Of a stretch of DNA of 64,000 nucleotides, positions 38,950 to 49,100 are shown piece by piece. Made by a program: the position numbers and the translations under genes. Source of the DNA: Symsagittifera roscoffensis (Eukaryota; Xenacoelomorpha; Acoela; Convolutidae); the NCBI RefSeq assembly GCF_963678635.1, contig NC_087068.1, positions 11,974,027-12,038,026 on the forward strand, read 5' to 3'. The notes under the pieces are model-generated. The model had not been told where the DNA came from and searched no databases. It worked only from the letters and a program-made list of their open reading frames with translations. Every line of letters begins with the position of its first letter. Position 1 is the first letter of the stretch.

Positions 38950-39360
38950 TCAGCAATTTTTTGCATTGCGTTGAGTTTGTCGTATCGAATTTTTGGCAGA
39001 TAAAAAGTGGTGGTGGCCTTCATTTGTATAAAGGCATGGTTAAAAGTAATCAATACAAAGAAATTTTCCAATTCTTGATTCTAAGGCAAAACTTTTTTCC
39101 TCGACGTGTTTTTGGACCTCATTTGGTGTGTTTATTATGGTCTAATCCAAAAAAATCCGTCTTTTTGTGATATTATCGCAACCTTTTTTAACTAAGGTCA
39201 CAAAAAATTCTAGCCATGACGGCTGTTATAAAAAAAATCCAAAAGCCTCGGAAAATTTTTCGTTTTTTACAAACTGTTTTTTTTATTTCACTTGCTCTCT
39301 GTTTGATCGGCAATAAAGCCGAAAAGAATGAGTATTTTCACGATTTTCAAAAGTTTATTT
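38950..39360. repeat. Dispersed block Q, copy 1, left part
   Basis: Matches 42895-43262 through tttgcattgcgttgag, gaatttttggcaga, ttcttgattctaaggcaaa, tttggac, aatccgt, atgacggctg and aaagccg...agaatgag. The Q continuation resumes at 40408, after two inserted R1 copies. Confidence 0.7.
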
Positions 39361-39376
39361 GGGTTTGATATTGAAA

Positions 39377-39905
39377 CAAGACAACTCGTATCAGGGCGAA
39401 GCACTGAATGTTCTGATCGACTTTTAAGGTCTATGGAGCAGTAATAACATGAAAAAATGAAAAGTAATAAAATAAAATTGAAAAATTAAATTTAAAAAAA
39501 ATTGAGATTTTTTGTGAAAACATCACCCCACACGTCAAATTAAGAACAAAATGATAAATTTTTCTCCCATTAACAAAACAATTATGGCATATAAGCTTCC
39601 TTGAACCAATTTGAAACGATTTCTAAGATGGATTAAACCTCGCTTCCGCTTTGATACCGCGAATTTTGTCACTCGTTAATTGTCCCAAATTGGCCAACAT
39701 GGCAATCTTTAATTCCCCTTTTCCTTACAAAAAATTATCACAGATAAATAAAAATCAAATTATATTTCAAAACAACAATAACGTTTGAATGTTATTTTTA
39801 AAATTCATCAAAAATGTCTAGTTAAAAAAACGTAATTTGTCTGAAGAAAAAAAACCACCCCGAGCACAATTATTCCGTTACTTCCGTTACAAAAGTCGGA
39901 ACAAC
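39377..39905 (-). mobile_element. R1 family copy, near full length
   Basis: Reverse-strand R1 with both ends: 3' end caagacaactcgtatcaggg first, then cttttaaggtctatggagca, aatttgaaacgatttctaag, attatcacag, and the 5' end ccgttacaaaagtcggaac. About 530 bp. No coding capacity. Confidence 0.8.
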
Positions 39906-39909
39906 GAAA

Positions 39910-40404
39910 ATGGTCGTACGAGGACTCTGTCCTGAAAATTTCTCAGTCCTGAATGCACTTAATACTCTGCAGAAAAAGTTTTCGCTTTAAAAAACTGGAC
40001 AAAATTCCAAAAAAAAGGTGAAACATTTTTAGTTGATAATTTTTGAAAGTTTTCCCCCTACGCTAAGGGTTTTGTTAGGTTTCGCTCCTAGTAACAAATC
40101 ATTAAGGGCAAATAAGCTTCCTACAACCAATTTGGAACAGTTGCTGGGACGGATTAAATCTCCACTCACGCGTTAAAGCGCAAAATATATCGCACGTTAA
40201 TTGTCCCAAATTGGTCAAAATGGCAATCTTTAAATCCCCTATACTTTACAAACAAGGATCATAGGTAAAATATCTCTTCAAATTTAACCTCAGAACAACA
40301 TTAGCTTTGAATGATATAAAAAACTCCGTTAAAAATGGCTAGTTCAAAAGTCGAAGATTGTCTGAAGAAAAAAAAACCCACCTCGAGCATTAATAATCCG
40401 TTAC
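39910..40404 (-). mobile_element. R1 family copy, diverged 3' end
   Basis: Second reverse-strand R1 placed directly after the first, giving a head-to-tail pair. Conserved blocks include ttcgctcctagtaacaaat, ccaatttggaacagttgct, cactcacgcgttaaagcg and cctcgagcattaataatccg. Together the pair interrupts block Q. Confidence 0.75.
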
Positions 40405-40407
40405 ATA

Positions 40408-40680
40408 ATTTTGTCAGTCAGTTAACTGATAGTTTTGGCGTATTTTTTCATTGATTAAAAGGAGCCAAAATTATCCCTTTTTCTGGTTAAATTTTTGGGC
40501 CCCTGAATTGCTTATGTTTAAAATCTCAGCAAAACTTATGTCATCATTTTTTCCGATTATTTTTTTCCGAATAACTAAAATCAGCAGTGTTTATGGTAAG
40601 CAGTGAAAATAAACAAAAAAAAGTAAACTTTAGTTTGTGTCACCACTCATTATATCGGTTAAATGTATGGGCCCAAATCT
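40408..40680. repeat. Dispersed block Q, copy 1, right part
   Basis: Matches 43699-43970: ttaactgatagttttggcg, attgattaaaagg, atcattttttccgatt, ggtaagca, actttagtttgtgtcac, actcattatatcggttaaat and gtatgggcccaaatc. Confidence 0.75.
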
Positions 40681-40719
40681 CCAAAATCACTAAAAAGACC
40701 CCATTTTTACCAAATTTTT

Positions 40720-41700
40720 TGCGCTGCAAAAAAAAAAGGCCAAAACAGTAGTTTTTAGGCACTTTCTGGAAAACTTTGACATTAAAATCGCGTTTTTATG
40801 GCTCATTTAATCTTCATAGTTGATCGCTCCTATCGATTTAGCTAAGAAATTACGGCTTTTTAGGAATTAAAGTTGAAAATAGCTTACTTTGATCCCATTA
40901 ACTGTTTTTTTAAAACTCAAACCATTTTAATTTGGTTGATCAAGGATCTAGCACTTTCTCAGGGGAAGGGGGGCGAGGGTCGGCGGATTTATAGGTCGAC
41001 TAGTTTGATATACCAAGCAAGCTCAAAAAATTATAAAGACCTAATTATTCAGCGCTGTTGGCAAATTATTTAATAAACAGGTCAAAATTGCCCTTTTTGG
41101 AAACTTTTTTGAAAACTATTAACTGAAAATTGCATTTTTTTGACGCGCGCTCCCCTTCAAAAACAAAGATATTTAAAAAATTCAGGGTTGGCCGCCTAAA
41201 ATGGATGCCATAAAATAATACCAAAGGGGGGACCCTTAAGTTGGTGAGTAAGTCGATTCCCTAAGGGTGAGAGCGTTAGCCTCCCGCCCCCTACCCCCTA
41301 AAACCACCAGTAAACAGTAAACCAGAGGCTGTTTCTAAGATTTTCTCGAGGGCGCGGATTTTCAAAGTTTTGTCATTTTTTTTATAGTCGACCGAATTGA
41401 TATTCCGAACGATCCCAGAAAGCTACAAATACCTTATTTTTGCAAAAAAATTTACGCCGCAGGCAATTTTTCGAAAAAAAAACAGGTCAAAAGATCAGTT
41501 TTTTGGCACTTTTTAGAAAATTGTGACAAAAAAGTTGCGTTTTTCGGCGAGCACTCCACTTCAAAATTAGTATATATTGTCGCCAAAGATATATATTTTG
41601 AAAAACTTTAGGGTTGGTTGGTCAAAAATGGATGTCATAAAATAATACCAGAGTCGAATCCCTGAGAAAAGGGCGTGTGCTATCCCCCCTAAACCGGCCG
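40720..41700. repeat. Degenerate ~370-bp tandem repeat, three copies
   Basis: Three stretches (about 40722-40870, 41060-41210, 41460-41640) repeat the order ggcaattttt/caggtcaaa, ggcacttt...gaaaa, gttgcgttttt and gctccccttcaaaa. The last two share agggttgg...aaaatggatg and cataaaataatacca. Diverged, non-coding. Confidence 0.6.
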
Positions 41701-41850
41701 CTGCAGTAACCTCATTAAATATTAGGAAGCCACAATTTATCTGTTCTGTTTTGCTTGAAATGCTTATTTCAAACAAATTTGAATTTCAAAATATGTACAT
41801 TGCTATAGGGGGAGCGGATAGGTCGAGATTCTACGGTCGGTCACTACTTA

Positions 41851-41890
41851 GGGGGGGGGGGGGGGTTGGTTGGGGGGTGGGGGGTATGGG
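41851..41890 (+). other. G-rich tract, possible G-quadruplex
   Basis: A run of 15 G is followed by ttggtt, six G, t, six G, tat and ggg. At least four G3+ runs with short loops satisfy the usual G-quadruplex pattern. It is exceptional in this AT-rich window. Confidence 0.7.
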
Positions 41891-42370
41891 ACTGGAGATT
41901 TTACGATTGATCCGGAAAAGCTACATGCGATTCTGATTTCTGTTGTTCTTCCAATTTCGATATCACAGCACTACAAAAAAAAACTATCGGGTTTCTGATT
42001 CGGAAAACTGAAAAAAAAACGAATATTCGGCCGACATTTCACTTAGTCTGAGACGGCCTTTCAAGTTAAATGAATTTGAAGAAGGGAAAATGGATTTGAA
42101 CTGAGTTTTTTTTCTAATTCTCAATTCTAAAGCCTGAGGCTTCTCTTCTTTCTGTAGCTTCAGTTCAAACTGAGATTTTTTTCTTTTGTTGTGGCTATTA
42201 GTTCCGACTGACAGGAGAATGTTAATTTAGTTGCCCAACAACAAGCTGGACACAATTTAAATGAAATCAACCGCCTGGAAAAAAACGATATTTTATTTAT
42301 TTGACTGGAACCGGAACTGTTTGTGATCGATCTGCTAACTAACTGTCTTTTGACAGTTGCTTTTCCTCTA
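41891..42370. other. AT-rich sequence, nothing recognisable
   Basis: No gene or repeat boundary recognised. Confidence 0.4.
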
Positions 42371-42878
42371 CTTTTGTAATGAAAGTAACGGAATATTTAT
42401 TTTGCTCGGGGTAGGTTTTTTCTTCAAACAAATTTCGACTTTTTAACTAGCAGTTTTTGACGGAATATTTTTGATATCATTCAAAAAATATTGTTGTCCT
42501 GAGCTTAAACTTGAAAAGAAGTTTTACCTTTGACCGTTTTTCGTAAAGTTATGTGGGTTTAAAGATGGCCATTTTGGCCTATTTGGGATAATTAACGCGC
42601 GATGTATTTCGCACTATTAACGCGTAAGCGGAGATTCAACCCGTCTTAGAAAGCCTTCCAAATTGTTAGAAGGAAGCCTATTTGCCATAATTGATTTAAT
42701 ACTCGGAGCGAAATCTATCACTTTGTACTTTATATGGCGTGTGGGGGATGAATTTTGCAAAAAACTTAAATTGAAAAAAAAATAATTTCAATTTTTTACT
42801 TTTAATTATTACTGCTACATAGACCTTAAAAGGCATTCGAAACACTTAGGGTCTCGCCCTGATACGAGTAGTCTTGTT
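42371..42878 (+). mobile_element. R1 family copy, near full length
   Basis: Runs from cttttgtaatgaaagtaacg through tgctcggggtaggtttttt, cgactttttaactagcag, gttgtcctgagcttaaac, a gcgcgatgtatttcgcac block, taacgcgtaagcgg and tggcgtgtgggggatg to the 3' end ctcgccctgatacgagtagt. It lacks the first bases of the consensus. Confidence 0.85.
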
Positions 42879-42894
42879 CTGTTTTTTCTTCGGC

Positions 42895-43262
42895 GACTTT
42901 TTTGCATTGCGTTGAGCTTCTGGTATTGAATTTTTGGCAGACAAAATGTGGTGTGGCTTTCATTTCTATAAAGTCATCAAGAAATTCATCGATACAAAGA
43001 GTTTTTCCTATTCTTGATTCTAAGGCAAAGCTTTTTTACTCGACATTTTTTTGGACATCATTTGATGTGTTTTATTATTTTCTAATCCAACGAAATCCGT
43101 TTTTTTATCGTGATATTGGGGCAACTTTTTTTATTTTTTAGCTAGATTCAAATAATGACGGCTGCAAAAAAAGCCTCGAATAACTCTGCTTTTCACAATC
43201 TGCTTTTTTTCATTTCACTTTCTTTCTGTTTGGTCGGCAACAAAGCCGGATAGAATGAGCCC
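42895..43262. repeat. Dispersed block Q, copy 2, left part
   Basis: Copy of 38950-39360, immediately after an R1 element. Other sequence separates it from its right part. Confidence 0.7.
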
Positions 43263-43585
43263 CCCCCCTCAGGTATTTGACCTCCTGCCTACCCAAAGGT
43301 CCCCCATTGTACTATTTTGGGATATCCATTTTTGGTTAACGGACCCAAAAGTTTTTCTAAAGCCAAATATACTAATTTCTGGGGACGAGCTTGGGTTTTT
43401 CTTTCAACCTGTTTTCTGCGAAATTTTTCCTGCGGCGTGGAAAATTATACCAAAACAGGATCTTTTTAATGCTTTAAGAGAGCTCGGAAAATCAATTTGG
43501 TCGACCTAAAAAAAGCCGACAAAATTTTCGAAATTTTTTTAAAAAAATCTGCACCCCCTTCGAGAAAACCCTAGATCCGCCCCTG
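43263..43585. mobile_element. Possible hAT-type remnant
   Basis: Interrupts block Q. Its right edge, 43569-43585, reads ccctagatccgcccctg, whose complement begins caggggcggatctaggg, the style of terminus seen in many hAT elements. The left edge is an uninformative C run and no 8-bp target duplication is visible. An 84-codon frame (43255-43509) inside has no recognised domain. Confidence 0.35.
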
Positions 43586-43698
43586 TCTATAAAGCCACTT
43601 GCTCTTCAAAAAACAATTTTCAAACTGTTTGCTTATTTTTTTTGAGTTTTTACTTTTCTTTATTTTGTTGAGGTAGATGAGCGGCTCATTTTGATATA

Positions 43699-43970
43699 AT
43701 TTTGACAGTAAATTAACTGATAGTTTTAGCGTCATTTTTCATTGATTAAAAGGTGCCAATTATTCTTTTTTCCGGTTAAATTTTTGGGCCTCTGATTTGT
43801 TTATGGTAAAACTCTAAGCAAAACTTATCTCATCATTTTTTCCGATTGATTTTTTCCTGGTAACTAAAATTAGCACTGTTTATGGTAAGCATTGAAATTA
43901 AACAAAAAAAAGGTAAACTTTAGTTTGTGTCACTACTCATTATATCGGTTAAATGTATGGGCCCAAATCA
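43699..43970. repeat. Dispersed block Q, copy 2, right part
   Basis: Copy of 40408-40680. Confidence 0.75.
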
Positions 43971-44152
43971 AAAGTTTTAGATCAGAGCTTTGCAAAATAA
44001 ATTTTTAGGAAAAAAAGAGTTGTTCGAGCTTACTTATTTATTGCGCTCTTCTCGCAATAGCAAATAACAAATATAACAAATACAATGTCCAAAGTTAAAA
44101 ACTTTGCCATCATGAATTAATTGTTTAGTCAAAATTTTACTATGGAGTTTTT

Positions 44153-44656
44153 TTGTTCCAATTTTCCTGCCAAAAGTAAAGGAATACTTGTGCTCGGGGT
44201 GGGTTCGACTTTTTAACTAGCCATTTTTGATGGGATTTTCTACATCATTCAAAAGATATTGTTGTCCTGAGCTTAAATTTGAAAAAATATTTCACCTTTG
44301 ATCCTTTTTTCAAAATTATGGGGGTTTAAAGACAGCAATTTTGGCCAAATTTGGTACAATTAACGCGCGATATATTTCGCGCTTTTAACGCGTAAGCGGA
44401 GATTTAATCCGTCTTAGAAATCGTTCCGAATTGGTAGAAGGAAACTTATTTGCCACAATTGAGTTGTTACGAGGAGCAAAATCTATCACTTTTTACTCTA
44501 TATGGCGTATGGGGGATGATTTTTGCAAAAATCTAAAATTAAAAAAAGTTATTTTATTTTTTTTTACATTCAATTTTTTCATGTTATTACTGCTCCATAG
44601 ACCTCAAGAGGCAGTCGGAGCATTCGGGGCCTCGCCCTGATACGAGCAGTCTTGTT
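44153..44656 (+). mobile_element. R1 family copy, near full length
   Basis: Begins tgttccaattttcctgcc and has gtgctcggggtgggttcgac, gttgtcctgagcttaaattt, cgcgcgatatatttcgcgct, taacgcgtaagcggagattt and the 3' part ggcagtcggagcattcgggg, ctcgccctgatacgagcagt. Non-coding. Confidence 0.85.
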
Positions 44657-44892
44657 TCCTGATGTTACTCCATTCTACAGTCTTTTATCAACAAATAGGT
44701 GGGTAATTAAGTTTCCAGTGAGATCCACCTATGTCTTAAATTCAAGCTTCAGTTTTAAAATAAAGCACTTGCATATGTCATTGTAGCGAGTCATAACGGC
44801 CGTAAAGCCAAAAGTTTTCAAGTAGTTGGGTCTTTTTGGACGCTTTTCACATTTACCCTTACCTATCACAAATTCAAAGCACCCCAAAACTA

Positions 44893-45300
44893 AAACAAGA
44901 CTGCTCGTATCAGGGAGAACATCGATATTCCGGATTCTATTCAGCATAACTGAAGAAGTATTTGGTGAAGATTTGAAAAAAAATTTCACAAGATATTTTG
45001 TAAAATCTTCCCTCATTTTCAAGTCAAAGCCAAATGATGATTTTTTTTTATTTTACCATTGGGATCAATTATCTCGTCCCAATTCAAGATGGAATGATTT
45101 CTGAGCCACCTTAACTAGTCGCCAACGCTTAAAAGAAAATTGGAAATTTCGAGCGAAACCATTAAAACGAATTGATCAGTTTGTCATTTTCAAAAACCCC
45201 CATAAATTTGAGCCATGCCCAAAAATGAAGAAGCATTTTTGTTTTTTTAAGCTCAGAGCATCAAAAAAATTCAGATTATGAAAGAAATATATATTTTTCC
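44893..45300 (-). mobile_element. R1 family copy, old
   Basis: Reverse strand: starts with the clear 3' end acaagactgctcgtatcagg. Further blocks (aagatggaatgatttctgag, aacccccataaa, agctcagagcatcaaaaa) are recognisable but strongly diverged. Confidence 0.5.
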
Positions 45301-45985
45301 TCAAATTTCAGTTACAGAGTTGCTAATTGACTTGAAAATTTCATTCAATTCATGTCGATTACTTTCAGCGCGAAAAACATTACTTTTTATTAATTACACT
45401 TCTCACAAACTTTTATCCTGCAACAGATGATGGAAGCTGGTACTTATATTACCGGAATAAAAAGTAAGTCATTGAACCAAATTTCTAATTTCACGAGAAT
45501 TTGAAGTTATTGGCTCTCAATTACTTGAAGCAATTTTCACTTTATTTTATTTTAACATTTTTTAATTAAAAAATTACATTGTGAATTGAAACGCCTGGTT
45601 CACAAAGTTTAATTCATTTTTAAAACTTTCATTGTAATGCTGCCATACACGCTGTTGCTGTGAGAAACTGCTTTGACAATATCATCTCCAGCTGAAAAAA
45701 AAGTAAGACAGAGCTTCCCTTTAAAGCAAAAACCTGAATTTTCAACTTGACTTCATATCCTTTTTTCTCAAAACAGCAAAATGAGTTAATTCGTGGAAAA
45801 ACTTCATCGCCTTGTTTTGTCTTCACTGCATCTGTTTTTAGATTTATCGAAAGTTTTTACTACCTGGTACAATCATGATTGGATCTACAGATTTGTTTTG
45901 AGTGGTCTCTGAGTCTTAAAATTGTCTCTCACTTTTTTACAATCTAATCTGGTGAACAATTTTCCTTAAACAATTTTTATAGAAT
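45301..45985. other. AT-rich flank of the Ty3/gypsy element
   Basis: No gene seen. The 65-codon reverse frame at 45629 shows no family features. Confidence 0.4.
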
Positions 45986-46068
45986 ATTCTGTCATAGTAT
46001 CTAAATTTAGTTCATGTTTCAATTCGAGTTGTGTTATCTATTTTAATCATCTGTCTGGCGCTAACCGG

Positions 46069-46075
46069 TATTTAA
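46069..46075 (+). promoter_or_regulatory. Possible TATA-like element in 5' LTR
   Basis: tatttaa in the middle of a short LTR where transcription would have to start. Assigned by position and composition only. Confidence 0.3.
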
Positions 46076-46133
46076 CCTTCGGAGTGTCTGTCACCTTCGG
46101 ATGACAGCTATTCTATTGTCTCCGACTTACTTT

Positions 46134-46166
46134 ATGAAATACGGTTGCTTAACAAACGGAATTTAA
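46134..46166 (+). other. Short upstream ORF in LTR
   Basis: ATG followed by nine further codons and a stop (atgaaatac ... atttaa), 59 bp upstream of the gag ATG and out of frame with it. If transcription starts upstream of 46134 it could reduce gag initiation. The same sequence occurs in the 3' LTR. Confidence 0.35.
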
Positions 46167-46192
46167 TTAACACTTCGAAACCGTCTTTTCAC

Positions 46193-49100
46193 ATGGCGCA
46201 GCCAACAGGCCAAAGTGGGGGGAAAAACCCACTGGGAATTACATCGTTTTGGCCCTCGACGTTTGCAGAACCACCAATGCTATGGGAGTTTTGGTTCAAT
46301 CGATTTCAATGGGGGATGGTGGCAAAACACAGTTTAAATCCTAGGAATTTCTATTATGCCAGTACGTTAACTGCAGCGCAGATTACAGATTTACCAGAGG
46401 AGGTAGACGGGAAGAATCGCCTAGCGTCGGAACAAGTGCTTATCTCCAACTTGTACTTGTGTCTGGGGGAGAAAGGACAGGATGAGCTGCATAAGAGAAA
46501 ACCACATCTGGACTTATCTGCAACAAGGTATTCTCGAGTTTTGGATACCATTGAAACCGAATTTAGAAAGGAACGAAACGAAACGTACGAGACATTCCAA
46601 CTCTTGGCACGGAAGCAACAAATAGGAGAATCGCTAGAACAGTTCCACTCAGTGTTGAGCGGGTTGGCCGCTAGAAGTAATTTTGGAGCATTGGAGACCA
46701 GGATTTTGCGGGATGTGTTCATCGTCAACATGAACAATAGGGAGGCCCAAAATGAGTTATGCCGCCCGACGAAGACGCCAGAGGAGGTGTACCGTATTGC
46801 ACTGTCATACGAACGCGGATATAAATATGCAAAGTCATATGGATCGATAACCGGGGGAGGAACCAGTGGCACTACCGGTGGAGCTGGAGCATTCCAAATC
46901 AAGACGGAACCAGTGGGGGCCATTCGAGGAGGTTACAGAAACAACAGATTGCGGGGCCGTGGATCATTCAGGGGGCGAGCAGGAATGAGAGGGGGTGGTC
47001 TCAGAAGATGCTATAACTGTGACCAACCAAATTTTACTCCGGAACATCTCACAACGTGTCCAGCGAAAAATGCAACGTGCAATTTCTGCAGAAAGACGGG
47101 ACACTACGAGAGGACTTGTAGGGGGAAGCGAAATAATCAGGGAAGACCGGCAGTGGGACTGATCCAAAATCAGGAAGAGATGGGAACTACCGAAATAGGT
47201 GACGCGGAGGATACATATTCTCAGCATGAGAATTCCGTCGGCTGGGTCAATACACCGGCCAAGAAGCAGCGATCGTGGGACTCGGATAGCTCAGGAGATT
47301 ATGTTGTCATGGCAATCAGATCTCGGACGGAAACCGAGCTAAAAGTGGCCGGTGCACGACTGCCGATTAAAGTAAATGGAAAACAAACGAACGTTTGGAT
47401 AGACAGTGGATCACCGATTTCGATATTCACTATTGGAGAATTAAAACGAACGTTGGGTACCGCAGGCGTCAAGGTGAAGGCACCAGCACCGGAGGACGAG
47501 GAGTTCAGGGATTACGGAAACAACTCCCTACGACTACTAGGAACGATGGACGTACTGCTGGAAACGAACGGATGGGTGACCAACGCAAACATCAGAGTGA
47601 TTGGAGGAAGCAGACCATCAATTATTGGAAGAGACCTAATGCCAAATCTTGGATTACAGATTGTGCAGAAGGCACCGGAGGGAAATGTGATGTCGGTAAA
47701 GAGCGACCAAGCCACAGCTGAAGCGACGGACGTGGAGGACTCACTAGACAACTGGCAGATTTATTTCAGTAAGCAGTTTGAAAACCTTTTTAACAGAGTC
47801 GGGAAAATTAAGAATTATAAGGTACACGCGGATTTTTTTGAAAAGTTAACACCAATTCAACAGAAAGGACGTAGGGTGCCAATCACATTGCAAGAAAAGG
47901 TTGATAAGGAAATTGATAAACTTTTGCGACAAGGACACATTGAAAAACTGACTGAATGCTCGGATAAATATTTTGTTTCTCCGATTGTAATAACGGTGAA
48001 AAAGGACGGATCGGTAAAATTAGCGCTAGAATCACGGGAGTTGAACAAGCAAGTCCACAAAAACAAATACCAAATGCCAAATATTGAGGAACTTATGGAT
48101 ACGGTAGGACAAACGATAAGCGAACGGAAACCAGGGGATGTATATTTTTCTACTATGGATCTTACGTACGCGTACGGTCAATTACCACTTAGTCCGGAAA
48201 CGAGCGTTCAATGCAATTTTTCGCTAGTGGGAGGAAAATCAACGGGTACGTATCGATTTCGTACGGGGTTCTACGGTCTTACTACCATGCCGGCGGAATT
48301 TCAACGAGTAATGGATACGATTCTTCCGGAATTTCCGCAGGCACATGCATTTATTGATGACATATTGGTGGTCACCAAAGGCACGGAGATCGAGCATATC
48401 TCAACAGTCGAGAAAATTTTGCGGAAGCTGGATCGCGAGAATATGTCACTTAAACTCACAAAATGCCAATTTGCGCGGGGGGAATGTGAGTGGTTGGCGC
48501 ACAAAATAACCCGTACGGGGATAACACCGCTTGTCCGAAAAACGGAACCGATCGAATCGCTGAAAGCGCCAAAAACGGTGTCACAACCTAAATCATTCAT
48601 GGGCTCCATTCACAGCTTGCACAAATATCTTCCGGCGCTCGCGGAATCATCAGCGTCACTACGCCCATTATTAAGACGGAAAAACGATTACATCTGGAGC
48701 GAGGAATGTCAAATATCATTCGAGAGCCTGAAAAAGCAAGTGGCCAATATAGTAGAACTTCGGCATTTTGATATACACCGGGACACAAGAATTGTATGTG
48801 ACGCTAGTCATAATGGGCTCGGAGCGGTTCTTGAGCAACTAAATGCCGACGGTTGGCGGCCGATATCATTCGCATCCCGGTATCTAAACGCAGCAGAGAA
48901 GAATTACTCAACGAATGAATTGGAAATGTTAGCAGTTGTGTGGGGGGCCGAATATTTCCGCAATTATGTGCTGGGAAGGAAATTTTTAATAGTTACGGAT
49001 CACAAGGCACTAGTGTCATTGCTAAATGGGAACAATAAAAAGAACAAAACAATGTTCAGCAGATTAACAAGATGGTTAGATCGCCTTATACCGTTCGATT

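Larger units (their letters stand above)
45990..46193 (+). repeat. 5' LTR of the Ty3/gypsy element
   Basis: 204 bp from tgtcatagtatc to gtcttttcaca. Identical by eye to the 3' LTR except for 14 additional bases at 46102-46115. A TATA-like tatttaa lies at 46069-46075. The LTR also holds a short upstream frame (ATG at 46134, 10 codons) in a different frame from gag. Confidence 0.95.

Noticed and set aside
46145-46192. Upstream extension of Gag-Pol by 16 codons starting at TTG
   Set aside because: The additional codons lie inside the LTR and begin at a non-AUG codon. The ATG at 46193 is the sensible start.
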